From Chrysochromulina parva (taxonomy: Eukaryota > Haptophyta > Prymnesiales > Chrysochromulinaceae), in contig PJAB01000756.1 in the NCBI GenBank assembly GCA_002887195.1, forward strand, positions 1-21,181: DNA of 21,181 bases, written 5' to 3'. This document shows positions 6,884-15,201 of this stretch, one piece after another; the first letter of the stretch is position 1, and each line of letters starts with the position of its first letter. A program made the position numbers and the translations under genes. A model generated the notes under the pieces. That model did not search any database. It was not told the origin of the DNA and saw nothing but the letters and a program-made list of their open reading frames with translations.

Positions 6884-8859
6884 ATGTTATCCGCTTACGA
6901 GCGGCAACGCGCCGAGAACATCGCCAGAAACAAGGAGGTGCTGGCCGCTCTCGGTCTCGATGGTGGAGGGCTCACCTCTGCCGCAAGTTCCAAGGGCCGT
7001 GTCCCTGCACCACGCCGTCCAAAGGAGATGATTCAACCCGTGGTACGTCCACAGCGCCCCAAACGTTCTCCCGAGTGGTACGGACTTGAATCGGGAGCAA
7101 CCATTGGCCACCAGCTGTCCTCGAAGCCCCACCGAGCCGAGGGAATGTCGGTGAAGATCCTCCACCCGAAGAATGTGCGACTCGCACTCGATCGAATCAT
7201 CCGTGCGATCGAGCGCGAGCATGAGGTCCCCATGGGGGTGCGCTCGGCGGTCGAGAGAATGATCGGCTCGATCGAGCGCGAGCACCTTGAGCCCAAGCCC
7301 AGCGCGCTACGTCGCAAGGTCGAGCCCCTCCAGCCCCTTCCGAAACAGCGATGCAGCACGTGCGGCATGTTTCGGAGGGGGCACGTCTGCCCGGGCTTCA
7401 TGGTGGCGCGAACGCCGTCGGAAGGCAACAGTGGCTCACTCTCGAGCATGCTCCACGTCGAGCGCCCTGGCGAGATCACCTCCAACAGCGCGGGTGGGAG
7501 CCAAAGGGGGAAACGAAAGGTGGAGTACGACGATGACGAGGGGGAGGGGCAGGAGGGGGACGAGGACGAGGACGAGGACGCGGAGGACGACGAGGAGGAG
7601 GAGAACGAGGAGTGCCTTGAGGAGAAGGAGGGTGGCGGCCATGGGCAAGGACTTTGCGTCGTCGCGTCGTCGCGGGGCCAACGAGCAATTCACCAGCAGC
7701 AAGGCCGAGAGCATGCCCGTCGCACTCTCGCAAGCGTGGGAATGCCGTGTACACCAGTGGCCGAGGAAGAGACACTCGAACCGATTGCAAGCATGCGCAC
7801 GAGCAGCGGCTACTTTGGAGTGTACCCAGATGCACGCCGCAGGTGCTGGCAGGCGCAGGTGAATCACGTGAGCTTGGGACTGTTTGAGACAGCGTGGTTG
7901 GCGGGCTGCGCCGTCACGCGCGCTCTGCGCTCGGCCGCATCACAGCCTGATTGGTGCGGCGGCGGCGACGACGACGACGAGGACGAAGAAGAAGACGAAG
8001 ACGACGACGACGCGATGGAGCTCGTCGAGGTCGTCACGCGGACCACAGCGAAGCAGCCCATGGCTCAGACTGCGAAGCGGCCCAAGGCTCAGACCAGCAG
8101 ATCGATCCAGCGAAAGAGGACCACACAGTGGACTTCGCAATGGACGTGGCTCCCAACGACCTCAAGGTGCCTCTCGGTGGCTCCGAGACCGCCCGAGGGT
8201 CTCAGCCCCGACGAAACCCGGGAAGCCTCCACGGCGAAGCGCCAGCGGCTCGACCCCGACGCCACCATCGACGCCACCGCCATCGACGCCGCGCTGTGGG
8301 CGGGCGCCGCGGCGGAGGGCTGGTCGATCGAGTCGAAGATAGGTGGCGGCGCAGGGCATTGCTGGGTGTATGTGTCGCCCTCGGGGCAGCGCTATTCGAC
8401 CCTCTACTACGTCAGATGCAAGTTTGGGCCCAAGGCGCCGGCAGCCGCCGCCAGCAAGTCTCCGGCCGACGCGCGACCGCCGACGGCCACCGAGGAGGAG
8501 GGCGAGCGTGGCGAGTCGTGCCAGGTGTGTGATGTCAGCTCTTGGGTCGAAGGCAACGAGCTGCTACTGTGTGACTCGTGCCCGAAGGTTCTCCACCTGC
8601 AATGCTTGACGCCACCTATCTACACAGTCCCCGGGGGCGACTGGTTCTGCCCGAGCTGCGCCGCAGCCACTAGTCCGACGGATGCCGCCTCGGCCGCCGG
8701 CTCCATGGCCAGCGCCACCGCCTCCGCCGCCGCCTCAGCCGCCGCCACTGCCTCCGCTGCCGCCGCCTCCGCCGCCGGCTCTGCCGCCGGCCCCGACGCC
8801 TTTGCTGCCGCCCTCGCCTCTACTGCCGACGCCTCCGTTGCCGCCGCCTCATCTTTCTC

Positions 8860-8890
<31 letters not shown>

Positions 8891-10678
8891 TCCGCCGCCG
8901 CCTCCGCCGCCAGTGGCTCGCCGAAGCCGGTGGTCCGTCGCCGGTGGCCTGTCGCCGTTGGTCCGCGCGCCCTGCCGACACGGTTTGCAAAGGTCCGACA
9001 CGGGTTTGAGAGCTTCCAGGCGCGAATTGGCAAGAAGTTTCAGGCTCACGTCATCCCACTCGCACAGTGGTCACCCCCCGAGGATGCCGCAGCTCCGTGG
9101 GTCGAGCACGGGCGCCACGAGCCGCTTCTCGTGCAGGCAGAGAGGATCGCCGAGGAGGTCAGGAAGAATCGCCGAAGAGGCCGAACTTCATCGAACTCCA
9201 TCGAGCGCTTATCGCAGGAGCAATACGAGTACATCGACGATCGTTATCTCACCATGGGCAACGCGCGTGCCCTCTTGCCGACGGCCGCGAGTCTCGCAGG
9301 GAGTGGCGCCAAGGAGCGTGAGGAGCTCTCCAAGCTCGAGGCCATGCGACGTGAGGAGCGCAGCGCGGTGTCTGAGCCTACCCAAGAGCCGCTCACGGCG
9401 GACGCGGCCAGGGCGGCCGCGGCGGCCGAGGGGCTTGAGCTGTTACCGTCGTCGATCAATGAGACGGGCTTCAGGGGTGTGCGCAAGCATGGCGGCAAGT
9501 ACCAGGCGAAGATCAAAGTGAATGGTAACAGGAGGCTCCTCGGCACTTTTGCAACGCCGGAGGAGGCGGCCTTGTGCTACGCGAGGCACGTCGGGGCGGA
9601 GCGAGCGGCGGCAGAGCCGGGCGAGGAGGATGGAGATGAGGGCGAGGAGGCAGCGGCCAGCAAGGCTCGGAACCTCGTGAGCATGGCACACCACAAGGCA
9701 GAGATTGACAAGCGCGAGCAGCAGCAGCTACCACAAGGTATGAGCCCTGTGCGCGACTCTTCGGCGCCGCCCAACGGCTGGCAGTGGCCTCTCGAGGGCG
9801 ATACGGTTGAGGTTGAAGTCGCGGCAAGCGAGGACGCGCCGGCTGTGTGGGTGCCAGCCGAGGTGATCGCCGTCCTCGTCGATGGCACCTTCCAGGCACG
9901 CATCGTGCTGCCCGACGGCTCAGATCAGTGGGAAGATTGGTTCTCGTGGCAGGAAGAGGGCTCGGACTGGCGCCGACAGGTGCGCACGGAGCCCTGTGAG
10001 GAGGGAGCTGGCGTGCAGCGTGCCTCGCTGTCTGCTGACGAGATCGATACGAGGCTATGGGTGGGCGCCTCCGCCGCCGGATGGACAGTGTACCGAAGGT
10101 CCGGAGACGGCCACTACCGGTACGTCTCCCCCGAAGGGACGGTTCACACGTCGCGCAGCGCTGTGGGGGAGACGGTGAAAAAGTCCCGACCGAGATGCAG
10201 CACCGAGACGAAGGCGACGGCGCCGGTGTGTGTCGAGGTGCAGATGCAAGATGAGGGCCTCGTGGGCAGCAAGTATGCGGCCACGTTGCTTAGGTGGCGA
10301 GGCGCTGCGTGGAGATCAGAGGCGTTCGTCGAGTACGAAGAGTTCGAAGCAGCTGACGATAGCCTGGATGATATGGATGACGGGGCCACCCCAGAGGCCA
10401 AGGGTACCCTCTCACCTCGCAAACTACGGGAATGGGTGCCTGCAAGTGCCATCGCATCCCCTCCCTCACCGCCAGTGGCCGGTTGGCTGCGTCGGCTACA
10501 CGTCGGCAACGAGGTTGAGGCCTACCACGAGGGCGGCTGGTGGTCAGTTCGCATCATCTCTAGGCGAGCGGCGTCTGTGCGGCTGGGCGAGGAGCCACAA
10601 TTCGTCGTGGAGGCCGTGGGGTACGGCATTCAGCGGACGGTAAGTGCGGCAAACCTACGACCGTGTGCTGTGCACTGA
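6884..10678 (+). CDS. Multidomain chromatin reader: AP2, MBD-like, PHD finger, Agenet/Tudor modules
   Basis: A 1,264-residue protein, probably nuclear, combining several DNA- and histone-reading modules. In order: an N-terminal SAYERQRAENIARNKEVLAA helix (3-22); two IEREH repeats (about 97-137); a zinc-knuckle-like CSTCGMFRRGHVC (157-169); acidic tracts (215-250, 361-377); a weak AP2-like unit (GYFGVYPDARRRCWQAQV, from 309); an MBD-like unit (about 467-513); a canonical Cys4-His-Cys3 PHD finger (546-592); and an Ala/Ser-rich linker (600-677). Next come a clear AP2 unit (TGFRGVRKHGGKYQAKI, from 861), an Agenet/Tudor-like unit (about 964-1035), a second MBD-like unit (about 1054-1096), and a tandem Agenet pair (about 1115-1190 and 1203-1262, with GWWSVRII and NLRP). 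PHD and Agenet/Tudor domains bind histone tails; AP2 and MBD bind DNA. The start is the first in-frame ATG; GTG at 6878 was not used. Histone or DNA targets cannot be read from sequence. Confidence 0.88.
8690..8915 (+). repeat. GCC/TCC trinucleotide-rich low-complexity tract
   Basis: A run of GCC, TCC and related triplets inside the chromatin-reader gene encodes the Ala/Ser linker between its PHD finger and the rest. In the next frame the same DNA reads as poly-proline and on the opposite strand as Glu/Ala-rich sequence. The frame is settled by the conserved PHD finger before it and the AP2 unit after it. Confidence 0.85.
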
Positions 10679-10724
10679 CCGACCTCAGTCAAAGAGAGAG
10701 ATATTTGTAACTGACCGACCTCAG
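10674..10724 (+). repeat. 15-bp direct repeat spanning the stop codon
   Basis: ACTGACCGACCTCAG occurs at 10674-10688 and again at 10710-10724 (period 36). The first copy contains the TGA stop codon of the chromatin-reader gene (10676-10678). Confidence 0.85.
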
Positions 10725-10997
10725 AGCAGCGCGGGCGGCGGGGCGCGCATGCGTTATACGAATGACGGCACAGTGTGGCGCGGCATGTCGGGTGGTGGGT
10801 TGTTTACTAGATGTAGTAGAAGTGGACCTAGCCCGATATCATATCGGCACTTAAAATAATAATAAACGGACAAACGTGCTGTCTTCATCTTCCGTTGAAC
10901 GTTCGTTCCCGCTTCCCGGGCACGACCCTGCTCATCCGTCATGAACCCGCGAACAAGATCTTGACAGTGTGATGATGATGTCCATGTCGCTGCGCGC
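10679..10997. other. Convergent intergenic region with 3' processing signals
   Basis: This 319-bp stretch lies between the ends of the chromatin-reader gene (+) and the EF-hand-like gene (-). It holds the second copy of the 15-bp repeat, a short perfect palindrome (10833-10847) and an A/T-rich AATAATAATAAA run. No reading frame is convincing. No equivalent signal was found for the minus-strand gene. Confidence 0.5.
10833..10866 (+). terminator. Palindrome plus AATAAA polyadenylation signal
   Basis: CCGATAT-C-ATATCGG (10833-10847) is a 7-bp perfect inverted repeat. It is followed 13 bases later by AATAAA (10861-10866), the canonical polyadenylation hexamer, about 185 bp after the stop codon. 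This is the only clear AATAAA near a gene end in the window. Confidence 0.5.
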
Positions 10998-13091
10998 CTA
11001 AAAGTTGCGCTTCGGGCCGCCGCGCAGCGGGGGGAGTCTCAGCGCCGGCTCTGCGTCGAAGCCAAATGAGACGGTCGCCACACGCTCTTGCTTCTGGTGC
11101 TGCGCATCGTACGCGTTGACAGGGGCCTTGCTGTCGTACACCTTGGCCTTTGGCAAGCCCTGCAATTGGCCAGGGCGGACCCTTCCCTTAGCGTCCTTGC
11201 GCGGTGGCGCCCCTGCCGTGCGCCCCAGGCTGTCCCTCGCCTTGGTGGGCGCCGTTCTGGGCGCCCCCATCAATGCCAATTCGCGGTCAGCCGCGTCGCC
11301 CAGCGCCGACCCGAGGTCACCTGCCTGGCCACCTCCTCTCGCTAGGAAGGCCATGGTCGCGGACAGACCCATAAACTTGCGCAGCCAGCGCAGCTTGAAG
11401 ACAGCATTTCGCATCCGCTGCAAGGGCGGCGCGGCCTGTGACGACGCGCCTTGCCCATTGAGCCGGGCGCCGGGCGACCGATCTGCGGCCACGGCCTTAA
11501 GCAGGAAGTCGATGTCTTGCTTCAGCGCCAAGCCAGCCGCGGCGACGCTCACTCTGGCCGTTGGCTTTGGTCCAGGATCTCCGTAGGCCGAGATGACGCG
11601 CCCCTCACGCACCTCGCGCCGTTGCGCCTTGGAGATCTTGGGCACTGAGTTGGACTCTGCCGGCAGAGACGGCAGAGACTGCGAGACATTCTTACTGTCA
11701 TTGGCGCGGGCGCGGGCGATGGGCGGAAGTTGCGTGCCCTTGGGCGCCTCCTCCTTGTCGCCCCAGTCCATCCCTGGCTTCCTTTCCTCAAGGCCGCCAT
11801 GCCCGGGGACTTTCCAATGCTCGCCAATCTTCCACTCCTCCTCATGCGCCGCCTCGCTCCCGACGCCCAACCCTGTGACGTAGTGCTCCTTGCCCTGACC
11901 CGAGTAGCGCCACTCCTCCCTGCCATCCTTGGCGTGCTCCTCCTTGCCATGCGCCTCCTTTGCATGCTTCTCCTTCTCGTCGCGCTCGTGATGCCGATTG
12001 TGATGCCCGTCGTGGTGCTCGCGCCTCCCGCCCATGGAGGACGCGCCTACGTGCTCTCCCGCGCCTCCATGGCCGCCCGAACCGCCTGCGTGCGCATTGT
12101 CGTGCTTGCCGCCGTGGCTTCCATGGCTGCCGTGGCCACCGACCTCGCCGCCGACCTTGGCCTTCTTGCCCTTTCCACGTGGAGACTTAACGCCCTTGAT
12201 GCCGTGACCGTCATCGCCACCCTTGCCGCCGTGAGGGCCACCGGTGCCCTCGCCGGCGCCCGCGCCCGCGCCACCGTCCTTGCCAGCGCCGTTTCCGCCG
12301 CCGCTGTCAGCAGCAGCGGCAGCAGCAGCGGCGGCGGCGGTGGCGGCAGCAGCAGCAGCAGCAGCAGCGTCCGCATCCGCATCCTCGTCGTCGTCGACCA
12401 TGATGTAGCCGCCATATTTCGTGTCCCTCTCTTCCCTCCAAAAGTAGCGCTGCCCGTCACCACCCGTCGTCGCCACGTCGTCGAGCAGCCGCTGTAAGAA
12501 GGAGGCGTACTCGTCCGCTTCGATGGTGCGCGTCCAGATGTCGGCGAGCTCGAAGACGCAGTCGAGGAATCGCCCTTGGTCAATGCTGGTGCGCCCACCC
12601 GCGTCGTTCTTCCAGTCTTCCTCGGCGCACTGGGTCGCGTCCGCCTCGTCCCACTCCTCGATGATCGCCTTGTGCAGCAGCCGCGATACCCGTACGTACG
12701 AGGCCTTGTCGATGGTGGTGCGCTCGGGATCGACCGACTGGACCGAGGCGATCATGCACTCCCACCACATCTGCAGCTTCGCCAGCACCGCAGGGTGTGC
12801 GCGCAATTTCATTCGCTGGGCCCACGCCGCCTTGGTGTTGAGCGACTCGTCCCCCTGCATCCAGTAGGGCCTCGAGTCGGTGCTCCCGCTCTTGTGCTCG
12901 CTCTTGGGCATCTTCGTCTGATGATCGGAACGGATGGCCAACCCTAGATGCGCCAAGGCGCTCGCTCGCATCCATTTGGTGGCGTGCCGTTCGGCGCTCT
13001 TCACCACCGCCTCGCTCACGTTGGACTTTGAGCGTTTGGGACTGCTCGCATCAAATCCGAACACGCTGGTGGTGGCCGTCTCGAAAGGCAT
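10998..13091 (-). CDS. EF-hand-like (degenerate) protein with Gly/His-rich linker
   Basis: A 697-residue soluble protein. The recognisable part is residues 88-208, a helical module resembling paired EF-hands found in many protist proteins. A first loop sits near DPERTTIDKASY (121-132). A second is DAGGRTSIDQGRF (163-175), followed by CVFELADIWTRTIEADEYAS. Calcium ligands are largely missing; for example Arg replaces the final Glu of the second loop, so calcium binding is doubtful. After an acidic stretch come poly-Ala (242-261), a long Gly/His/Lys-rich region (about 264-390) with short GSHGSHGG-like repeats, and charged KEAHGKEEHAKDG repeats. The last 240 residues are basic and Pro-rich with a helical part (PLQRMRNAVFKLRWLRKFMG). 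It is divergent from the MFS gene, 224 bp away. The family is often seen in flagellate genomes, but a ciliary role is only a guess. Confidence 0.62.
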   Translation of the reverse strand: MPFETATTSVFGFDASSPKRSKSNVSEAVVKSAERHATKWMRASALAHLGLAIRSDHQTKMPKSEHKSGSTDSRPYWMQGDESLNTKAAWAQRMKLRAHPAVLAKLQMWWECMIASVQSVDPERTTIDKASYVRVSRLLHKAIIEEWDEADATQCAEEDWKNDAGGRTSIDQGRFLDCVFELADIWTRTIEADEYASFLQRLLDDVATTGGDGQRYFWREERDTKYGGYIMVDDDEDADADAAAAAAAAATAAAAAAAAAADSGGGNGAGKDGGAGAGAGEGTGGPHGGKGGDDGHGIKGVKSPRGKGKKAKVGGEVGGHGSHGSHGGKHDNAHAGGSGGHGGAGEHVGASSMGGRREHHDGHHNRHHERDEKEKHAKEAHGKEEHAKDGREEWRYSGQGKEHYVTGLGVGSEAAHEEEWKIGEHWKVPGHGGLEERKPGMDWGDKEEAPKGTQLPPIARARANDSKNVSQSLPSLPAESNSVPKISKAQRREVREGRVISAYGDPGPKPTARVSVAAAGLALKQDIDFLLKAVAADRSPGARLNGQGASSQAAPPLQRMRNAVFKLRWLRKFMGLSATMAFLARGGGQAGDLGSALGDAADRELALMGAPRTAPTKARDSLGRTAGAPPRKDAKGRVRPGQLQGLPKAKVYDSKAPVNAYDAQHQKQERVATVSFGFDAEPALRLPPLRGGPKRNF

Positions 13092-13315
13092 CTGAGCGAC
13101 CGCTGGCCGCTGGCCAGTTCGGGCGATCGGCCATGAAAGAAAACCCGTTCAAAAAAGAAGTCCCGGAAACGCCCATGACGACACGTGTTTGTATGGCTGC
13201 CTCCTGTCCACGCACAGACAATACAAGTACAAGGTGCCCTGATCACGCGTCCTCAAGTGTCCGGAGTCCAAGTGCTCTCAAATACATGTAGAGGTTGTAA
13301 CTTCGAATTCGGGGG
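13092..13315. promoter_or_regulatory. Divergent promoter between EF-hand-like and MFS genes
   Basis: A 224-bp shared upstream region. An A-rich run (13137-13160, AAAGAAAAC...AAAAAAG) lies about 50 bp from the EF-hand-like gene. ACAATACAAGTACAAGG (13219-13235) and ATACATGTAGAGG (13282-13294) lie near the MFS side. No classical TATA box is visible. The short spacing implies both genes share regulatory sequence. Confidence 0.45.
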
Positions 13316-14890
13316 ATGCCGAAGTTTCGCGGACATCGGAGAATCTGCACAACCGTGGCGCAAATGGCTGCCCTTCGGGAGTTCAAGTGGCCCTGGCAAG
13401 TGAAGCCACCGCCGCCGCCGCCGCAGCCAACGCTCGTCGAGAGCCTCTCGACACCACGAGCGATCGCAGCCCTCTCCAGCGGTGCAGCTCTGCTCGGCCT
13501 GATCTTTGTTGCCCTTCGCCGGCGTCGCGCCGCTCCGCCCAAGCAGCCTTCGACGAGCACAGTCGCCAAGAGCATTCCCGGCGTGCTTTCCGTGTCGGTG
13601 GCCTCCTTCTTGCTCGTCACGAGCTTCAGCGTGACGATGCCCTTCATGCAGCGCCGGCTCGATGACTTCGGGTGCGACGCTCTCTGCCGCGGCGGCCAGA
13701 CTAGCCTCCGCTCGGCCCTGAATTTGGTGGGCGCCACGGTCATTGGCCGCGCGTCCGACCGCTTCGGCCGCATGCCGATGCTCTGGCTCGGGCTCGCCGC
13801 GACGCTGCTGAGCATCGCGATCAACCTTGGCATGGATTCGGTCGAGGGCATGTGGTACGCCATCGTGCCAACGGCGCTTCTCAACCAAAACTTTGGCGTG
13901 TCGAAGGCGCTGCTGACTGACTATGTCGAGGCGGCGGGCGGCTCCAAGGCCGACCTCGCGGGCGCCGTGGGCAAACTCGGCATGTGCATCGGCCTCTCCT
14001 TCATGGCGGGCCCGCTGCTGGCGACACTTCTGGTCACGTCGTACACGCAGGCGCTCACACTGAGCTTGCTGCTCGCGGCCTCGTCGGGCGTGCTGCTGCT
14101 CCTGCTGCCCACGACCGCGCGCAAGGCCGAGCCCAAGGTCGCGCCCGACGCCGTCCAGAGGGCCATGCAGCCGACGCCCGCGACGCCGATGAGCGATGCC
14201 CGTCCTGCCCAGAGGGCTCCTGCGCCGGCTGCTGTGGCGGCGGGCTGGCGTGTGCAGCTAAGCGCGTTCGTTGAGATGCCCGCGCTGCGCTTGCGCGGCG
14301 CGCAGCTGCTGCTCGTGCTCCGGCTGCTCATGGCTCTCGCCTTCCACCTGTACGCCCCCATCTGGCAAGTGTCCATCAAGCGGCGCTTCGACTTCACACC
14401 TGCGGACCATGCTCGCTTCATGGGCCTCATCGGGCTGACGTACGCTCTCAGCCAAGGGGCTGTCGCCAAGCCGCTCATTCGGCTCTTTGGGCGCGACTCG
14501 TCGCGGCTGCTGCTGCTGTGCGTCGCGGTGCTTGGCGGCTTCCGTCCGATCGCGCTCGCCACCCCGCACCTCGAGGTCGTGTACGCGCTGTACGTGCCGA
14601 TGGTCATCGCACTCGGCGTAATGAACACCGCAATCTCGACCGCATGCTCCTCGCTCGCCGACGGCGACCAGCTCGGCGGCCTCATCGGTGTGCTCGAGTC
14701 GGTCGAGTCGGTGGCGGGCATGGTGGGGCCCACACTCGGTGGCCTGCTCGCCGCCTGGCACGACGGCCTACCGCTTGCGATGGTGCTGGTCTGCTACGGG
14801 ACCGCCTTCGTGCTCATCAGCCTCTTCTACCGCAAACACGTCCTCGAGGGTGCGGAGAAGAAGGCAGCGGCGCAGAAGAAGGCGCAGTGA
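13316..14890 (+). CDS. Major facilitator superfamily (MFS) transporter
   Basis: A 524-residue polytopic protein with the MFS loop 2-3 signature GRASDRFGRMP (residues 144-154), matching the G-x-x-x-D-R-x-G-R motif A. The twelve-helix core runs from about residue 88 to 508, with a central cytosolic loop rich in Ala, Pro and Lys (about 268-305) dividing the two six-helix halves. The layout resembles MFSD9/MFSD10 and TetA-like drug/H+ antiporters; the substrate cannot be told. The N-terminus is odd. Residues 31-36 are a proline run, and residues 49-68 form an extra hydrophobic segment followed by RRRR ahead of the usual first helix. This could be a targeting signal or a thirteenth helix. Met17 at 13364 is a possible alternative start. 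The C-terminus is Lys/Ala-rich. It lies in tandem with the TEX10-like gene, 311 bp away. Confidence 0.87.
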   Translation: MPKFRGHRRICTTVAQMAALREFKWPWQVKPPPPPPQPTLVESLSTPRAIAALSSGAALLGLIFVALRRRRAAPPKQPSTSTVAKSIPGVLSVSVASFLLVTSFSVTMPFMQRRLDDFGCDALCRGGQTSLRSALNLVGATVIGRASDRFGRMPMLWLGLAATLLSIAINLGMDSVEGMWYAIVPTALLNQNFGVSKALLTDYVEAAGGSKADLAGAVGKLGMCIGLSFMAGPLLATLLVTSYTQALTLSLLLAASSGVLLLLLPTTARKAEPKVAPDAVQRAMQPTPATPMSDARPAQRAPAPAAVAAGWRVQLSAFVEMPALRLRGAQLLLVLRLLMALAFHLYAPIWQVSIKRRFDFTPADHARFMGLIGLTYALSQGAVAKPLIRLFGRDSSRLLLLCVAVLGGFRPIALATPHLEVVYALYVPMVIALGVMNTAISTACSSLADGDQLGGLIGVLESVESVAGMVGPTLGGLLAAWHDGLPLAMVLVCYGTAFVLISLFYRKHVLEGAEKKAAAQKKAQ

Positions 14891-15201
14891 ACGGTGGCCT
14901 GTGACCCGGCCCACGATGGCGGGCTGGCACGATGGCGGGGTGGCACGCGTGCGAACGCACGCGCATATGAGACCTTGAAACGTGCCTGGTGTCGCGGAGG
15001 GTCAAGGTGTCGTGGGTGAGGCACAGGGCAGCTCACAGGTACATATACATTGAGCTACTGTTATAGTAGATGAACTGGGGGTGTACAAGAAGAGGGGATC
15101 TCATCACGGGGGGTATGAGGGGAAGTCCTTGCGGTACGACACCAAAACTCGCCCGACCGCGGCGACGTCTTCGCCGAGTCCTTCCAGCCGGCGGCCCAAC
15201 A
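14891..15201 (+). promoter_or_regulatory. Spacer between MFS and TEX10-like genes (3' UTR, promoter, 5' leader)
   Basis: A 311-bp stretch. It begins with a 16-bp tandem repeat and a GC hairpin just after the MFS stop codon. Around 15038-15070 the A/T-richer GGTACATATACATTG and GTTATAGTAGATG suggest the core promoter or leader of the downstream gene. An upstream ATG at 15070 is in frame with that gene, and another at 15081 begins an overlapping out-of-frame frame (to 15317). If transcribed, these could lower initiation at 15202. Confidence 0.45.
14912..14963 (+). repeat. 16-bp tandem repeat plus 8-bp hairpin after the MFS gene
   Basis: CACGATGGCGGG(C/G)TGG occurs twice in tandem (14912-14927 and 14928-14943). 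It is followed at once by CGCGTGCG-AA-CGCACGCG (14946-14963), a perfect 8-bp inverted repeat. The position, about 55 bp past the stop codon, suggests a 3' UTR structure. Confidence 0.75.

Noticed and set aside
8682..9521. Poly-proline open frame inside the chromatin-reader gene
   Set aside because: It is the +1 shadow of the GCC-rich Ala/Ser tract. The PHD and AP2 domains on either side lie in the other frame.
10639..10646. GGTAAGTG, a perfect splice-donor consensus near the end of the chromatin-reader gene
   Set aside because: The codons across it (RTVSAANLRP) continue the conserved Agenet ending, and the frame stops normally at 10678.
11730..12497. Hydrophobic 255-codon plus-strand frame opposite the EF-hand-like gene
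   Set aside because: It is the antisense reading of Gly/His/Ala-rich codons, which automatically gives Leu/Pro/Ala-rich sequence. No domain is visible.
13921..14733. Long minus-strand frame opposite the MFS gene
   Set aside because: The plus strand has MFS motif A and coherent helices; the antisense frame is Ser/Arg-rich without a motif.
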